Source: Paenibacillus segetis (GTDB taxonomy: Bacteria; Bacillota; Bacilli; Paenibacillales; Paenibacillaceae). Taken from it: a stretch of 64,000 bases of DNA. The position numbers and the translations under genes are program-made. Of this stretch, positions 46,723 through 56,438 are shown one piece after another (positions within the stretch are counted from its first letter, which is position 1; each line of letters starts with the position of its first letter). The notes beneath the pieces are model-generated. The model did no database searches. It was not told the DNA's origin and saw nothing but the letters and a program-made list of their open reading frames with translations. Location: the NCBI RefSeq assembly GCF_014639155.1, contig NZ_BMFT01000001.1, forward strand, positions 3,087,045-3,151,044, read 5' to 3'.

Positions 46723-47933
46723 TAGCCTACGCAGATTGGATAGAACAGCTTGAAGGGGAACTCAAAGACAATATTTTGTCTTTTTGGCTTGAACATACGC
46801 CAGACAATGAATACGGTGGGTTTATTAGTTATATAGACCAAGAGATGAACGTGAATAACCAAGCCGATAAAGGTCTAGTTCTGACTGCTAGAATATTATG
46901 GACTTTCGCTGCAGCTTACCGTAAGTATCCTCATAATAACCGCTACTTGGAGATGGCCGATCGGGCTTATGCCTACTTACAGAACACATTCGTAGATCAC
47001 GAGCATGGCGGATATTACTGGATGATCGACTATCTAGGTCGCCCCGTCCAGGATAAGAAACAGGTATACGGCCAGTCTTTTGTAATTTATGCGTTGAGTG
47101 AATATTATCTGGTAACTGGCCGTGAAGAAGTACGAGATCAAGCCGCAAGTTTGTTCGAACTACTAGAGAAGTACAGTTACGATCCGATCAACCGAGGTTA
47201 TGTTGAAGCCTTGACTCGGGAGTGGCAACAGACCGATGATCTAACACTAAGTGATAAAGATTTGAATGAGAAGAAATCGATGAATACCCATCTTCATGTT
47301 CTAGAAGGTTATACGAATTTGTACCGGATATGGCCTTCCTCCGCTCTTAAGCAGAAGCTGACAGAGTTAATAGAAGTAACACTGAATCATATTATCGATC
47401 CTAACAGCTCCCACTTTCACCTATTCTTCGATGAAGAATGGCAAATTAAGAGCCATCATATTTCATATGGTCACGATATCGAAGGCAGCTGGCTTCTGGT
47501 GGAAGCCGCGGAAGTCCTCGGAGATTCCGAGCTAATACGCCGAGTGCAGCGTATCGCCATTCTAATGGCAGAAGCTGTTCTAACTGAAGGTGTAGATGAG
47601 GATGGCGCAATTTGGAATGAAGCAGACAAGCAAGGACTAACAGATAGCAATAAAGATTGGTGGCCGCAAGCCGAGGCCATGGTTGGCTTCTATAATAGCT
47701 ATCAATTAACTGGTGACACCAGGTTTGAAGAAGCTTCACTTCGGTCTTGGAATTTCATACGAAATTATATGGTTGATCAAGTTCATGGGGAGTGGTATTG
47801 GTCCGTCAATCAAGCTAGAATTCCCCAAGCTCACGAACCCAAAGTCAGCGTATGGAAGTGCCCTTATCATAACGGTAGAGCTTGTCTGGAAATGCTCCAT
47901 CGGTTAACTGGCAGCAATCATCATTCATCATAA
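46719..47933 (+). CDS. Cellobiose/mannobiose 2-epimerase (AGE family)
   Basis: A 404-residue (alpha/alpha)6-barrel epimerase. [66 protein letters not shown] and [20 protein letters not shown] hold the active-site His residues of cellobiose 2-epimerases. In mannan pathways it turns Man-beta-1,4-Man into Man-beta-1,4-Glc. It starts with TTG in a TTGA overlap with the GH113 gene, with GGAG 9 nt upstream. Confidence 0.9.
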   Translation: MIAYADWIEQLEGELKDNILSFWLEHTPDNEYGGFISYIDQEMNVNNQADKGLVLTARILWTFAAAYRKYPHNNRYLEMADRAYAYLQNTFVDHEHGGYYWMIDYLGRPVQDKKQVYGQSFVIYALSEYYLVTGREEVRDQAASLFELLEKYSYDPINRGYVEALTREWQQTDDLTLSDKDLNEKKSMNTHLHVLEGYTNLYRIWPSSALKQKLTELIEVTLNHIIDPNSSHFHLFFDEEWQIKSHHISYGHDIEGSWLLVEAAEVLGDSELIRRVQRIAILMAEAVLTEGVDEDGAIWNEADKQGLTDSNKDWWPQAEAMVGFYNSYQLTGDTRFEEASLRSWNFIRNYMVDQVHGEWYWSVNQARIPQAHEPKVSVWKCPYHNGRACLEMLHRLTGSNHHSS

Positions 47934-47956
47934 AAAAATCATATGGAGGCATACAA

Positions 47957-49135
47957 ATGACAACGATCTTTGAGGAACGCAAAGCAATATTAACGGCCCG
48001 CTACGAGGAACTTATCTCCCGCCGCAATGAAAAAATCCCTTATGGAAACGGGATCTATGACCGTTATAAGTACCCACTCCTGACCGCTGAGCATGCACCG
48101 CTAATTTGGAAATATGATTTCAATGAAGAGAGCAATCCTTACTTTTCCGAAAGACTAGGCATCAACTGTGTATTTAATCCTGGAGCCATTGAATTAGACG
48201 GTAAATTTTATCTGGTTGCTCGCGTTGAGGGAACAGACCGTAAATCATTTTTCGCCATAGCGGAAAGTGACAACGGGGTGGATGGATTCCGTTTCTGGGA
48301 TCATCCAGTTGTTTTGCCTGAAACGGAGGACCCTGATATTAACGTCTACGATATGCGATTGGTTCGTCACGAAGATGGTTTTATTTATGGCCTCTTCTGC
48401 ACAGAACGTAAAGATCCAGATGCGCCTAAAGGCGATTTATCCAGTGCTACGGCTAAATGCGGAATTGCCCGTACTAAAGACTTGAAGACATGGGAGCGTC
48501 TGGCCGATCTCCAAACAAAATCTCCACAGCAGCGTAATGTAGTACTTCATCCAGAATTTATCGAAGGCAAATACGCTTTCTATACTCGACCTCAAGATGG
48601 ATTCATTGATGCTGGATCCGGTGGAGGTATCGCTTGGGGTCTCTCAGACTCCATTGAGAAGGCCGTTATCGACGAGGAGATTATTGTAGATGAACGGCAA
48701 TATCACACCATCAAGGAAGTGAAAAACGGTCAAGGTCCAGCCCCAATTCGCACCTCGGAAGGATGGCTGCATATCGCACATGGCGTTAGAAATACCGCTG
48801 CCGGACTACGTTACGTGCTGTATGCATTCCTCACGGACCTAAATGATCCACGCCATATCATTTACTCTCCAGGAGGCCACTTAATCGCACCGGAAGGCGA
48901 GGAACGAATTGGCGATGTATCCAACGTTGTATTCTGCAATGGCGTAATCGCTCGAGATAATGGCGATGTGTACATCTACTACGCTTCATCTGACACCCGG
49001 ATTCATGTTGCGACAACTACCGTTGATCGTTTGCTTGATTATGTTAAGAACACACCGAAGGATCCACTTCGTTCCTACGCCTGTGTACAGCAACGCATTG
49101 AATTAATCAACCGTAACCTAGCACTTCATAATTAA
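47957..49135 (+). CDS. GH130 4-O-beta-D-mannosyl-D-glucose phosphorylase
   Basis: A 392-residue GH130 subfamily-1-like beta-propeller. [54 protein letters not shown] (catalytic Asp region), [20 protein letters not shown] and [21 protein letters not shown] are typical. It is expected to convert Man-Glc and phosphate to Man-1-P and glucose, directly after the epimerase step encoded upstream. The start at 47957 has ATGGAGG upstream, 24 bp after the epimerase stop. Confidence 0.88.
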   Translation: MTTIFEERKAILTARYEELISRRNEKIPYGNGIYDRYKYPLLTAEHAPLIWKYDFNEESNPYFSERLGINCVFNPGAIELDGKFYLVARVEGTDRKSFFAIAESDNGVDGFRFWDHPVVLPETEDPDINVYDMRLVRHEDGFIYGLFCTERKDPDAPKGDLSSATAKCGIARTKDLKTWERLADLQTKSPQQRNVVLHPEFIEGKYAFYTRPQDGFIDAGSGGGIAWGLSDSIEKAVIDEEIIVDERQYHTIKEVKNGQGPAPIRTSEGWLHIAHGVRNTAAGLRYVLYAFLTDLNDPRHIIYSPGGHLIAPEGEERIGDVSNVVFCNGVIARDNGDVYIYYASSDTRIHVATTTVDRLLDYVKNTPKDPLRSYACVQQRIELINRNLALHN

Positions 49136-49151
49136 TCTTATCTATATACCA

Positions 49152-49187
49152 GAAAGAGGCTGTGAGCATTAGCTCACAGCCTCTTCT
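49152..49187. terminator. Bidirectional terminator
   Basis: AAGAGGCTGTGAGC pairs with GCTCACAGCCTCTT around a short loop, with T-rich DNA after it on the plus strand. It lies between the converging GH130 and LacI genes. Confidence 0.87.
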
Positions 49188-49210
49188 TTTATCTGATCCA
49201 AGTACCGAAC

Positions 49211-50272
49211 TCATTGATTCGGCCCGGCTGTAGAGTCACGGTGGACTACATCCACCGCAATCAATATTTTCTCATAAGCAGTTCCCGGATTAGCTAACCG
49301 ATCCAGCAACTTTCTAACTGCTCGCTGCCCCAATTGCTCCTTCGGAACGTTCACTGTCGTAATAGAAGGCTGACTACGTAGCGTATCATCAATGTTGTCA
49401 AATCCGGTTACGGATATATCCTCTGGAACTCGGAGCCCAATAGAATGCAGTGCTGCTGTTACAGTCACTGCAATAGAGTCATTAGCACAGACCAATGCGG
49501 TCGGTAGACTATTCGCATCTATTCTTGTCTTGGCCCATTCGATAAAATGCTCTTGAAACTGTCCCGTTTCGATCCCTTCGAGCATGAGCATGTCATCATG
49601 ATCAGCCTGCGGTTGTATATTATTATCTTCAAGCGTACTGCGGAACCCAATCCACCGATCGCGAAAACTCCGTGAAAAAGCAGAATTACCTAGAAAGTGA
49701 AGCTTCCTATGCCCTAGACCAATAAGATGATGTACAACTTTAGTTATTCCGTCAGGGTTGTTAGCAAATATCGTATCAGAAGGAATCAAGTAATCTTCAT
49801 GATCAACGAGTACCATCGGGAAGCCAGTTCGGTGTGCCTCTAATAGAAGCGAAGTTGCAATTTGCCCTACACCTACCATCCCTCGTATTCCTTCTGGATT
49901 TATCGCATGTAAGAAATGATCTCCTTGCGGTTCAGAGATGATAATCATCCCCAGCCCCTGTAACTCTAATTCCCGTGAAATGCCTTCTAATACTTTACCC
50001 CAATATAAAGATTCCTTATTCTGAAAACGGATATTAGGCATGAGAACAAGCACTGAACCTTTGCTAGGCACAGTTGGTAAAGGAATGTTTGCAGGTATAG
50101 CATTTTTAACATAGCCGTTCTTTTGGGTAAAATACCCCAGCTGAGAAGCAGCCTGAATGACTCGTTCCTTCGTCGTTTCATTCACGCCCCCTTTGCCCGA
50201 TAAAGCTTTGGAAACGACAAATTTAGAGACGCCTAAATGATCAGCGATTTGCTGCATCGTAATTTTTTTCAA
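49211..50272 (-). CDS. LacI family transcriptional regulator
   Basis: A 353-residue repressor. The helix-turn-helix is ITMQQIADHLGVSKFVVSKALSGKGGVNETTKERV; a longer than usual linker (FTQKNGYVKNAIPANIPLPTVPSKG) replaces the hinge; the effector domain holds IPSDTIFANNPDGITKVVHHLIGLGHRKLHFLG and ISVTGFDNIDDTLRSQPSITTVNV. It ends the mannan island, opposite the GH113 operon that it may control. Its own upstream region has AT-rich TATAACAATATAACAAC repeats. Confidence 0.92.
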   Translation of the reverse strand: MKKITMQQIADHLGVSKFVVSKALSGKGGVNETTKERVIQAASQLGYFTQKNGYVKNAIPANIPLPTVPSKGSVLVLMPNIRFQNKESLYWGKVLEGISRELELQGLGMIIISEPQGDHFLHAINPEGIRGMVGVGQIATSLLLEAHRTGFPMVLVDHEDYLIPSDTIFANNPDGITKVVHHLIGLGHRKLHFLGNSAFSRSFRDRWIGFRSTLEDNNIQPQADHDDMLMLEGIETGQFQEHFIEWAKTRIDANSLPTALVCANDSIAVTVTAALHSIGLRVPEDISVTGFDNIDDTLRSQPSITTVNVPKEQLGQRAVRKLLDRLANPGTAYEKILIAVDVVHRDSTAGPNQ

Positions 50273-50416
50273 CAGAATATCCCTCCGGGAAAGACACTAA
50301 CAGTTTATATAACAATATAACAACATTATAACAAACTTAGCCCTTTGTATAAACAACACCAGAAAGATACCTGCAAGCAGCTCTATTTCCTATGGTTTCT
50401 TATGATCTTCTTCAAT

Positions 50417-50791
50417 TTATTCTGTAGAAGAGTCTAATAATGATGCCACCCAATGAATCCCCTTCTTAGATAAATGTTGCAACAATTCTGCCGTCTTATC
50501 GGCAAACTGATCCACAGAAGGTTGAGAAGGAGGTGGAAGTAACAGATCGGCCGGGGTCTGATTACTTGCTACCGGAGCAACAGTTGGGACAGGCTTCGGT
50601 TGTGCAGTACTTTTAGGAGCGCTATTGTCAACGGAAGGGGCCACCCCTTGGCTAGTAACTGTTGTAGCCCCATTGTTCAGATTAGGACCATAAGTAGACT
50701 GCGTACCAGATTCCGCCATCTGCATCCCAACTGCAACACCTACTACAAGTAGGATGCCATACATTAGACCATTTCTCATCTTTCTGGCCAT
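50417..50791 (-). CDS. YqxA-position small membrane-anchored protein
   Basis: A 124-residue protein. One N-terminal membrane anchor (GLMYGILLVVGVAVGMQMAES), a Pro/Thr/Ser-rich extracellular linker and a short helical C-terminus (DKTAELLQHLSKKGIHWVASLL). In B. subtilis the gene after spoIIP is yqxA (DUF3679), which has the same layout; the similarity is by position and architecture, so I leave the symbol empty. It starts 25 bp after the spoIIP stop and probably shares its sporulation transcript. Confidence 0.7.
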   Translation of the reverse strand: MARKMRNGLMYGILLVVGVAVGMQMAESGTQSTYGPNLNNGATTVTSQGVAPSVDNSAPKSTAQPKPVPTVAPVASNQTPADLLLPPPSQPSVDQFADKTAELLQHLSKKGIHWVASLLDSSTE

Positions 50792-50815
50792 GGAAAATCA
50801 CACTCTCTTCCATCT

Positions 50816-52150
50816 TCAGGATTTCTTATCCGTTGTGCTCTTCTTATCTGTTGTGCTTTTCTTATCCGATGTAGCAACCTTCTTGCTATCCTTATCCTTA
50901 CTATCCTTGGATACCGTACTCGCTTTCTCTGCTTTCTGGCTCTCAAAGTACAGATCAGCAAGAATATCGGCTAGTACCTTCGTCGTCCGTTCCAGTTCTT
51001 CTTTCGTATTATCTACGCCACCAATTTCGATCAGTACGCTCTGCGGAGATAAGGATTGATTGTATTCCCCATTCCCCTGCGCAGATGTTTTGCCCCAAAT
51101 CCCCCGTGAAATGCCCGCATAGGACTTCTCCAGACGCTCATGAATCGAACTCGCAAAGGCTTCATTCTTCTGCCAATTCTCATTACCATGCCCAATAATG
51201 AAGTACACCTGAGCATAAGACTCACCATTAATAGTTGTAGTCGTTTTATCATGACGTTGTGAATCTCTGTGAATATCGATAAAATATTGCAGCTCACCAT
51301 TTTGCGCCATGGCCTGTTTAATTGTTTCGCGTGAATATTTATAGGAATAGTTATAGTTGTAATCACTTACCTTAGCCGCATAATTCTCAAAAGAATGTAA
51401 TGTAGCGACCCCTTTACGTTCGAGTTCCTCAGCAAGTATATCTCCAACTAAACCCACGTTTTTCTTACTGTTAGGTGACCCTGGATTATCAACATTTTTA
51501 CCTAACAATGGATTATATGATTCCTGTGGATGAGAATGATAGATCATCACGATATTCTTATTCCCCGGCTTGACCGTAGATTCGTCCGGTTCCTTCGTCT
51601 CTCCCCCCTGAGTTCCAGATGGATCAGGTTGCCCTGAGCTCTCATCAGGCTCTGGAACTGTGATATCCCCTGGTTCCTGATGATCTGGGGCAGTTCCTTC
51701 TGCACCAGCACCTGGCCGATAATCCTCTGGAGCCTGTACATTATCATTTCCCGATCCTGTACGAAGCAGAATGGGACTGTCTGCACCTAAGCCCGGAACT
51801 TCCCTTGCAACGAGACTTTTCGGATCAGACGGATTAATATCCGTCAGCAACTGAAATACAAACTCAGTCATTTGCTTTCCTGAAAAAGAGGGAGTTTGTT
51901 TCTCCGCCGTATTTTGTGGCAATTCCATTCCCAGCATACCGATAAAGAAATGACTCGACAGGGATGATGCTAATCCTTTCATCGATGTAACTGGCGATGT
52001 ATTGAAGTGTTTCTCTGCCATTCCACCCACACCCAATAAAATAAAAAACACCAAGGATAACACCGTTAATAACAGAAATGTCTGCCCCATGGCGAGCACA
52101 TGCATCAGACTTCGCTTCATCTTTCCAATATTCCAGGCCTTGAACTTCAT
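50816..52150 (-). CDS. spoIIP: Stage II sporulation protein P
   Basis: A 444-residue autolysin of the DMP complex (SpoIID, M, P) that thins septal peptidoglycan and drives engulfment. N-terminal membrane span (TFLLLTVLSLVFFILLGVGGM), a Pro/Asp/Glu-rich linker (about residues 135-205), then the amidase/endopeptidase domain with IVMIYHSHPQESYNP, FIDIHRDSQRHDKT and SVLIEIGGVDNTKEE. The C-terminus carries a lysine-rich tail with DKKSTT tandem repeats. The start at 52150 has GGAGGAGG about 10 nt upstream. Confidence 0.93.
   Translation of the reverse strand: MKFKAWNIGKMKRSLMHVLAMGQTFLLLTVLSLVFFILLGVGGMAEKHFNTSPVTSMKGLASSLSSHFFIGMLGMELPQNTAEKQTPSFSGKQMTEFVFQLLTDINPSDPKSLVAREVPGLGADSPILLRTGSGNDNVQAPEDYRPGAGAEGTAPDHQEPGDITVPEPDESSGQPDPSGTQGGETKEPDESTVKPGNKNIVMIYHSHPQESYNPLLGKNVDNPGSPNSKKNVGLVGDILAEELERKGVATLHSFENYAAKVSDYNYNYSYKYSRETIKQAMAQNGELQYFIDIHRDSQRHDKTTTTINGESYAQVYFIIGHGNENWQKNEAFASSIHERLEKSYAGISRGIWGKTSAQGNGEYNQSLSPQSVLIEIGGVDNTKEELERTTKVLADILADLYFESQKAEKASTVSKDSKDKDSKKVATSDKKSTTDKKSTTDKKS
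50819..50872 (-). repeat. 18-bp tandem repeat in the spoIIP tail
   Basis: Three near-identical 18-bp units (TTCTTATCYGTTGTGCTY on the plus strand) encode DKKSTT repeats at the very C-terminus of SpoIIP. Such repeats may vary in copy number between strains. Confidence 0.75.
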
Positions 52151-52248
52151 ATTCGTACGTCCTCCTCCAGACAAAGATGAATTTTCTGAACATCCTCTAT
52201 AATTCAAATCTATGAACCTATTTCACGAGATAGAACCCTTATTCTCAC

Positions 52249-52281
52249 AAAAAAAAGAAGTTCGCTAGATTGCGAACTTCA
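52249..52281 (-). terminator. Terminator after gpr
   Basis: GAAGTTCGC (52257-52265) pairs with GCGAACTTC (52272-52280); the minus strand continues with TTTTTTTT. It separates gpr from spoIIP, so each has its own promoter. Confidence 0.88.
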
Positions 52282-52346
52282 TAGAGTTGTTTTCTTATTA
52301 GGTGGAGGAGTGAGTTCACAACGGGCCGGGCTTAACCCGGATCCCA

Positions 52347-53360
52347 TTAATGCGTATATGCATTCACATTCTCGGCATCTACTGCACGATGTAGCGCACG
52401 GTTAAGTCCGCTGGCGATAATATTAGCGATATCTTCAATAAATTCGTCAATCTCTTTGGGTGTAACGATCAGATCATGTCCAAGTGGTTCGAGCACCTCT
52501 TTTACAAGACCTAGTCGCTCCCCTTCATTTAACTCGGTTAGAAGCCCCATGATCTGCTTACTTTGCCCTTGATCTCCTCCACTTTCCTGATTAAAGTGAG
52601 ATTTCATGAGGTCAAACACATTGTTTACAATCGTGGAAGCATAACATACCGTGGGCACTCCAATGGCGATACATGGAACACCTAAAATCTCCTTCGTCAG
52701 TCCCCGTCGTTTATTTCCTATGCCCGAACCCGGATGAATACCAATATCAGCAACTTGGATCGTTGTATTCACCCTTTCCAAAGATCTGGAAGCCAAGGCA
52801 TCGATGGCAATAATAAGGTCTGGCTTAGTTCGTTCAACAATTCCTTGCACAATATCGCTTGACTCGATTCCCGTTAGTCCAAGCACACCTGGTGCGATCG
52901 CACTAACCTCACGATACCCTGGAGAGACCTGATCCGGTGCTAACTCGAAGTAATGACGAGTCACCATCACGTTCTCCACCACAAGTGGACCTAGAGAATC
53001 TGGTGTCACATTCCAGTTACCCAAACCAACGATTAGCACTTTAGCTCCTGGTTGTATACCGATCTTGTTCAAAAAACCAGAGAACTCTTTCGCAAAGACA
53101 TCCGAAACATGATCTTGAAGCTCGGAGTCCTGATTCCGCAGACCTGGAACTTCAAAAGTAATATAATGACCTTTGATTCTGCCAATCTTCTCCGAAGCAG
53201 CGTCATTTTGCACATCAAGCCGGGTGATCTTAACACCATCCAATTCATCTATATCTTCGAACAATCCCGGAACAGGTCCGCCATTTGCTCCCTCCGCGAT
53301 TTCTTTTGATTCCACCGCCAAGTCCGTACGTACTGAATATTCTCGCAAGTCCAAATTCAT
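52347..53360 (-). CDS. gpr: Germination protease GPR
   Basis: A 337-residue spore protease that degrades small acid-soluble proteins during germination. It is made as a zymogen; the first 16 or so residues (MNLDLREYSVRTDLAVE) are the expected propeptide. LIVGLGNWNVTPDSLGPLVVENV, IIAIDALASRSLERVNTTIQVADIGIHPGSGIGNKRRGL and GVPTVCYASTIV are family hallmarks. The start at 53360 has AAAGGAGG upstream and gives the usual family length; the longer frame does not. Confidence 0.95.
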   Translation of the reverse strand: MNLDLREYSVRTDLAVESKEIAEGANGGPVPGLFEDIDELDGVKITRLDVQNDAASEKIGRIKGHYITFEVPGLRNQDSELQDHVSDVFAKEFSGFLNKIGIQPGAKVLIVGLGNWNVTPDSLGPLVVENVMVTRHYFELAPDQVSPGYREVSAIAPGVLGLTGIESSDIVQGIVERTKPDLIIAIDALASRSLERVNTTIQVADIGIHPGSGIGNKRRGLTKEILGVPCIAIGVPTVCYASTIVNNVFDLMKSHFNQESGGDQGQSKQIMGLLTELNEGERLGLVKEVLEPLGHDLIVTPKEIDEFIEDIANIIASGLNRALHRAVDAENVNAYTH

Positions 53361-53530
53361 GTCTAATTGCCTCCTTTTCCTCACTTGACTATATTGTGTG
53401 GGAGAGACAAAACTATTATGCAAAGTTTATCATTTATGATGAATTTATTGCTTTTTACCCCACCACATGATAAAATATTTTAAGTTGTGAATCATCTGGG
53501 TTGATATATGCTTTACAGGAGGTGAATGCA

Positions 53531-53803
53531 ATGCCTAACATTAAATCCGCAATCAAACGTGTAAAAACGAACGACAAGCGCCGCGCTCTTAACATTTCGC
53601 AAAAATCCGCTCTACGTACAGTGGTAAAAACTGCTGATACTGCTCTAGCGAACAACGAAGTGGAAGTAGCTAAAGCCGCTTTTGCTGCTGCTACTAAGAA
53701 ATTGGACAAAGCCGTTTCTAAAGGTTTGATCCATAAGAATGCAGCTTCCCGCAAGAAATCCCGCTTGGCTAAAAAATTGAACGCCCTTACGTCCCAAGCG
53801 TAA
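53531..53803 (+). CDS. rpsT: 30S ribosomal protein S20
   Basis: A 90-residue basic, helical ribosomal protein ([18 protein letters not shown] ... [18 protein letters not shown]) that binds the 5' domain and helix 44 of 16S rRNA. AGGAGGTG lies 6 nt before the ATG. It is the only plus-strand gene in this block and is divergent from gpr, as in B. subtilis, with its own terminator. Confidence 0.98.
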   Translation: MPNIKSAIKRVKTNDKRRALNISQKSALRTVVKTADTALANNEVEVAKAAFAAATKKLDKAVSKGLIHKNAASRKKSRLAKKLNALTSQA

Positions 53804-53833
53804 GAGTCGCTATTTATAAACTTAAGCCCGAAG

Positions 53834-53864
53834 AGACCTGAACATTTCGTTCAGGTCTTTTTGG
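53834..53864 (+). terminator. Terminator after rpsT
   Basis: AGACCTGAAC (53834-53843) pairs with GTTCAGGTCT (53849-53858), followed by TTTTT. Confidence 0.9.
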
Positions 53865-53912
53865 TGCCATAATATGCGATTCAGATAACTTTCGACTCAA
53901 CAGGGGTAGATA

Positions 53913-54932
53913 CTATGCGCCCAGCTTTAGCAAAAATAACTCTAGCCCCAGCACCTTATCTATTCGTCCACTTTTCATCTGATAATCGAGATTTGCTAGT
54001 TCAGATAATACCATTCGCAACTTAGCTGGTTCAAACTTCCGAGCTTGCTCACCAGCAATCTTAACCGCGTAGGGATGAAGCCCAAGTTGTGAGGCGATTT
54101 GCTGTTGAGAATAACTCTGCCGGGCCAGATCCTTCACTTGTAACATAATCCGGAACTGTCGAGCAATTAACGCGGCAATTTTGATGGGCTCCTCACGCTG
54201 TTTCAGCAAATCATAGAAAATACCTAGCGCTTGCTCCATCTTCAAACCTGCGATACACTCTACCATCACAAACACGTTCTGTTCGGTGCTACGCGCCACA
54301 AGCTGATTAATCGAGTCTACATCGATGACACCGCCTTTGCCCGCATACAGGCATAGCTTGTCCATCTCAGTAGCTAATGCGGCCATCTGCACGCCACTCG
54401 CGGCAATTAAGGCTTCCGCTGCATCACGTCCAATCGTACATCCTTGCTTCTCTACTTGGCGGACGACCCACTGGGTAAGTTCTCCTCCACCTAAGGGCAT
54501 AAAGGAGAGCACTGTTGCCGTTGTCTTCATCGTCTTAACTATTTTCTTACGCTCATCGAGCTTCTCACCATTGATAATAAAAACTATTACGCTATGTGGG
54601 GCTGGATTCTCGATATATGATAGCAGGGACTCGACTCTATGTTGAATCTTCCCGTTCTCCTTACCCGCTGTGAACAGCGAAGAATCACGAACAAGGATCA
54701 ATTTTCGTTCTACAAGAAAAGGCAACGTCTCTGCTTCTTCTACTACAACCTCGATAGGCGTTTCCGACAAATCAAATGTCGCAATCGCAAAGTCACGTTG
54801 ATCTCTGTCTACAATCGTCTCTTGAAGTGTACCTACAAATTCCTGAATCTGATATTTTTCCGTACCATAACATAAATAAAGCGGGGATACACGCCCCTGT
54901 TTAATCTCTTTGACCGCAGACTTTACATCCAT
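53913..54932 (-). CDS. holA: DNA polymerase III subunit delta
   Basis: A 339-residue clamp-loader subunit (YqeN in B. subtilis) that opens the beta clamp. SPLYLCYGTEKYQIQEFVG is the start of the AAA+-like domain I; KTTATVLSFMPLGGGELTQWVVRQVEKQG, LIAASGVQMAALATEMDKL and the collar domain (LIARQFRIMLQVKDLA; LGLHPYAVKIAGEQARKF) follow. Delta lacks a working Walker A, and none is seen. The start at 54932 has GGAGGG 8 nt upstream. Confidence 0.93.
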   Translation of the reverse strand: MDVKSAVKEIKQGRVSPLYLCYGTEKYQIQEFVGTLQETIVDRDQRDFAIATFDLSETPIEVVVEEAETLPFLVERKLILVRDSSLFTAGKENGKIQHRVESLLSYIENPAPHSVIVFIINGEKLDERKKIVKTMKTTATVLSFMPLGGGELTQWVVRQVEKQGCTIGRDAAEALIAASGVQMAALATEMDKLCLYAGKGGVIDVDSINQLVARSTEQNVFVMVECIAGLKMEQALGIFYDLLKQREEPIKIAALIARQFRIMLQVKDLARQSYSQQQIASQLGLHPYAVKIAGEQARKFEPAKLRMVLSELANLDYQMKSGRIDKVLGLELFLLKLGA

Positions 54933-54959
54933 CTGGTATCCCTCCACTTTGTATCTCTA

Positions 54960-55262
54960 ATTGCCACTTACCGCTTATAATCTTGCATTATACCTACAGT
55001 TTCATTACCTCTCACTATAATACTTTGATTCCCCAAATTAGTCGAATACACACGGAGTAGCTGCTCCAAAACGCAACAGAGGGACCGTTCGCCACATAGC
55101 GAAGGATCCCTCTGTCCCAGAACATCTATATAAACGCGGGCTTAAAAAGCTCTAGAAACTTTCCGCCAGCGGTCATACGACGATCAGGGGCAATCCTATA
55201 TTCTATATTCTCTATACTATATAACCTATTCCATATCTCATCAATTGGTGCAAACTTTATTT
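54960..55262. other. Intergenic region with a terminator and dispersed repeat
   Basis: About 300 bp without a gene. CAGAGGGA (55077-55084) pairs with TCCCTCTG (55107-55114) around a GC-rich loop. Just before it, CTCCAAAACGCAAC (55064-55077) is shared exactly with the repeat at 28362-28375. The rest shows nothing I can name. Confidence 0.55.
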
Positions 55263-56438
55263 TTATGGGGAAATAGCTTGTATATTAGATTCTTTCAAAG
55301 GATCTACCGTATACGAAGAGGTTACCCCGTTCTGTTCTGTCTGATAGTTGAACGTTGCACTGTCCCCAGACCACTCACCGGTCACCCAATTGCCATTGAT
55401 CGTCTGATCCACGACAAGCAACCGTTCTACCTCAGAAGTTATTTTATAGAAATATAAATGTCCGTCCTGTAGTTCAACCGTATAGGAACCGTTCGGGGAA
55501 TTCCATTGACTAAGCGCTGCGTTCGCTGCAAATCCACTATCAGCAATTCCCATACGAGAAACCATTCCATTGGCATCATCGCCACCAGAAGTTTCCATTA
55601 AGCCATATGGATCTAACGCATCCTCTGCTGCAGGACTTCCTTTTAATGCCGAAGGATCACTTTGCTTAGAGCTTCCTGGTTTCGTCGTGTTTGAATTAGC
55701 ACCGGTCGTAGGGGCAGTTGATGTTGACGGACTGCTGTTGTCTCTGCTATTAGGAGATGTCATTTTATCACCTGTAGCCGGTGATTCTGTTGACGCAGGA
55801 GCTTGGTTTGTTGTCCCATCTGCAGCATTATTGCTATCAGCTAAGCTCTTATCACTACCCGGAGCAGTTGCTGTATCCTGGGAGAAATTTTTGTCCATAT
55901 TCGCTACATCTGCAGCTTCACCATTGCTTGCCGAATTCTGCTTAGCAGAATCAGATTTGTCCACTTTGGCATTAGATGAATTATCTAGCGATTCCGATGT
56001 TATTTCTGCATTCGGAATGGTTTGCGGCTCATATTGGTATATAAACAGCCCCAATATCGCGGCTGCGGCCACTGTACCCAGTGCTCCTACCCTGTAGAAT
56101 CGGCCTCTTCGAGAGGTTTCTTTGCGCTGAACCCGATGGTTCGTATCGGATTCTAACGCTACGGAAGCCACAGGGGATATAAATTCCGCCGTGGTTCCCT
56201 CTTCCTGACGTGTCCGATCAATAGCTTCCAGCTTAGGTAGTATTGCATCAACAAGACTAAAGCTTGGAACTACTAAGGGAAGCTCTTCTAACTGGGTGGA
56301 GAGCTCATTCAGAAGCTCAAACTTCTCGGCGCAATCCTCACAATGTCGAAGATGTTCGAACAGAAGATCACTTTCTTCTTCGTTCAAATCATGGTCCACA
56401 TATCGATGCATCCACTCTACCACCTCCAGGCACTTCAT
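55263..56438 (-). CDS. Membrane-bound zinc-finger anti-sigma factor
   Basis: A 391-residue single-span membrane protein. The N-terminal zf-HC2 domain is MKCLEVVEWMHRYVDHDLNEEE ... HLRHCEDC (H-x3-C-x2-C), which holds the ECF sigma factor inactive. The span is near residues 132-152 (VGALGTVAAAAILGLFIYQY). A long Ser/Thr/Asn/Ala-rich extracellular region (about 160-290) leads to a small globular C-terminal domain. It overlaps the sigma gene by ATGA. Release is probably by proteolysis, perhaps with a site-2 protease such as that at 19924-20607. Confidence 0.87.
   Translation of the reverse strand: MKCLEVVEWMHRYVDHDLNEEESDLLFEHLRHCEDCAEKFELLNELSTQLEELPLVVPSFSLVDAILPKLEAIDRTRQEEGTTAEFISPVASVALESDTNHRVQRKETSRRGRFYRVGALGTVAAAAILGLFIYQYEPQTIPNAEITSESLDNSSNAKVDKSDSAKQNSASNGEAADVANMDKNFSQDTATAPGSDKSLADSNNAADGTTNQAPASTESPATGDKMTSPNSRDNSSPSTSTAPTTGANSNTTKPGSSKQSDPSALKGSPAAEDALDPYGLMETSGGDDANGMVSRMGIADSGFAANAALSQWNSPNGSYTVELQDGHLYFYKITSEVERLLVVDQTINGNWVTGEWSGDSATFNYQTEQNGVTSSYTVDPLKESNIQAISP

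Noticed and set aside
55570..56097. 175-codon plus-strand frame opposite the anti-sigma gene
   Set aside because: It mirrors the low-complexity Ser/Thr/Ala-rich region of the anti-sigma factor and lacks a ribosome site.
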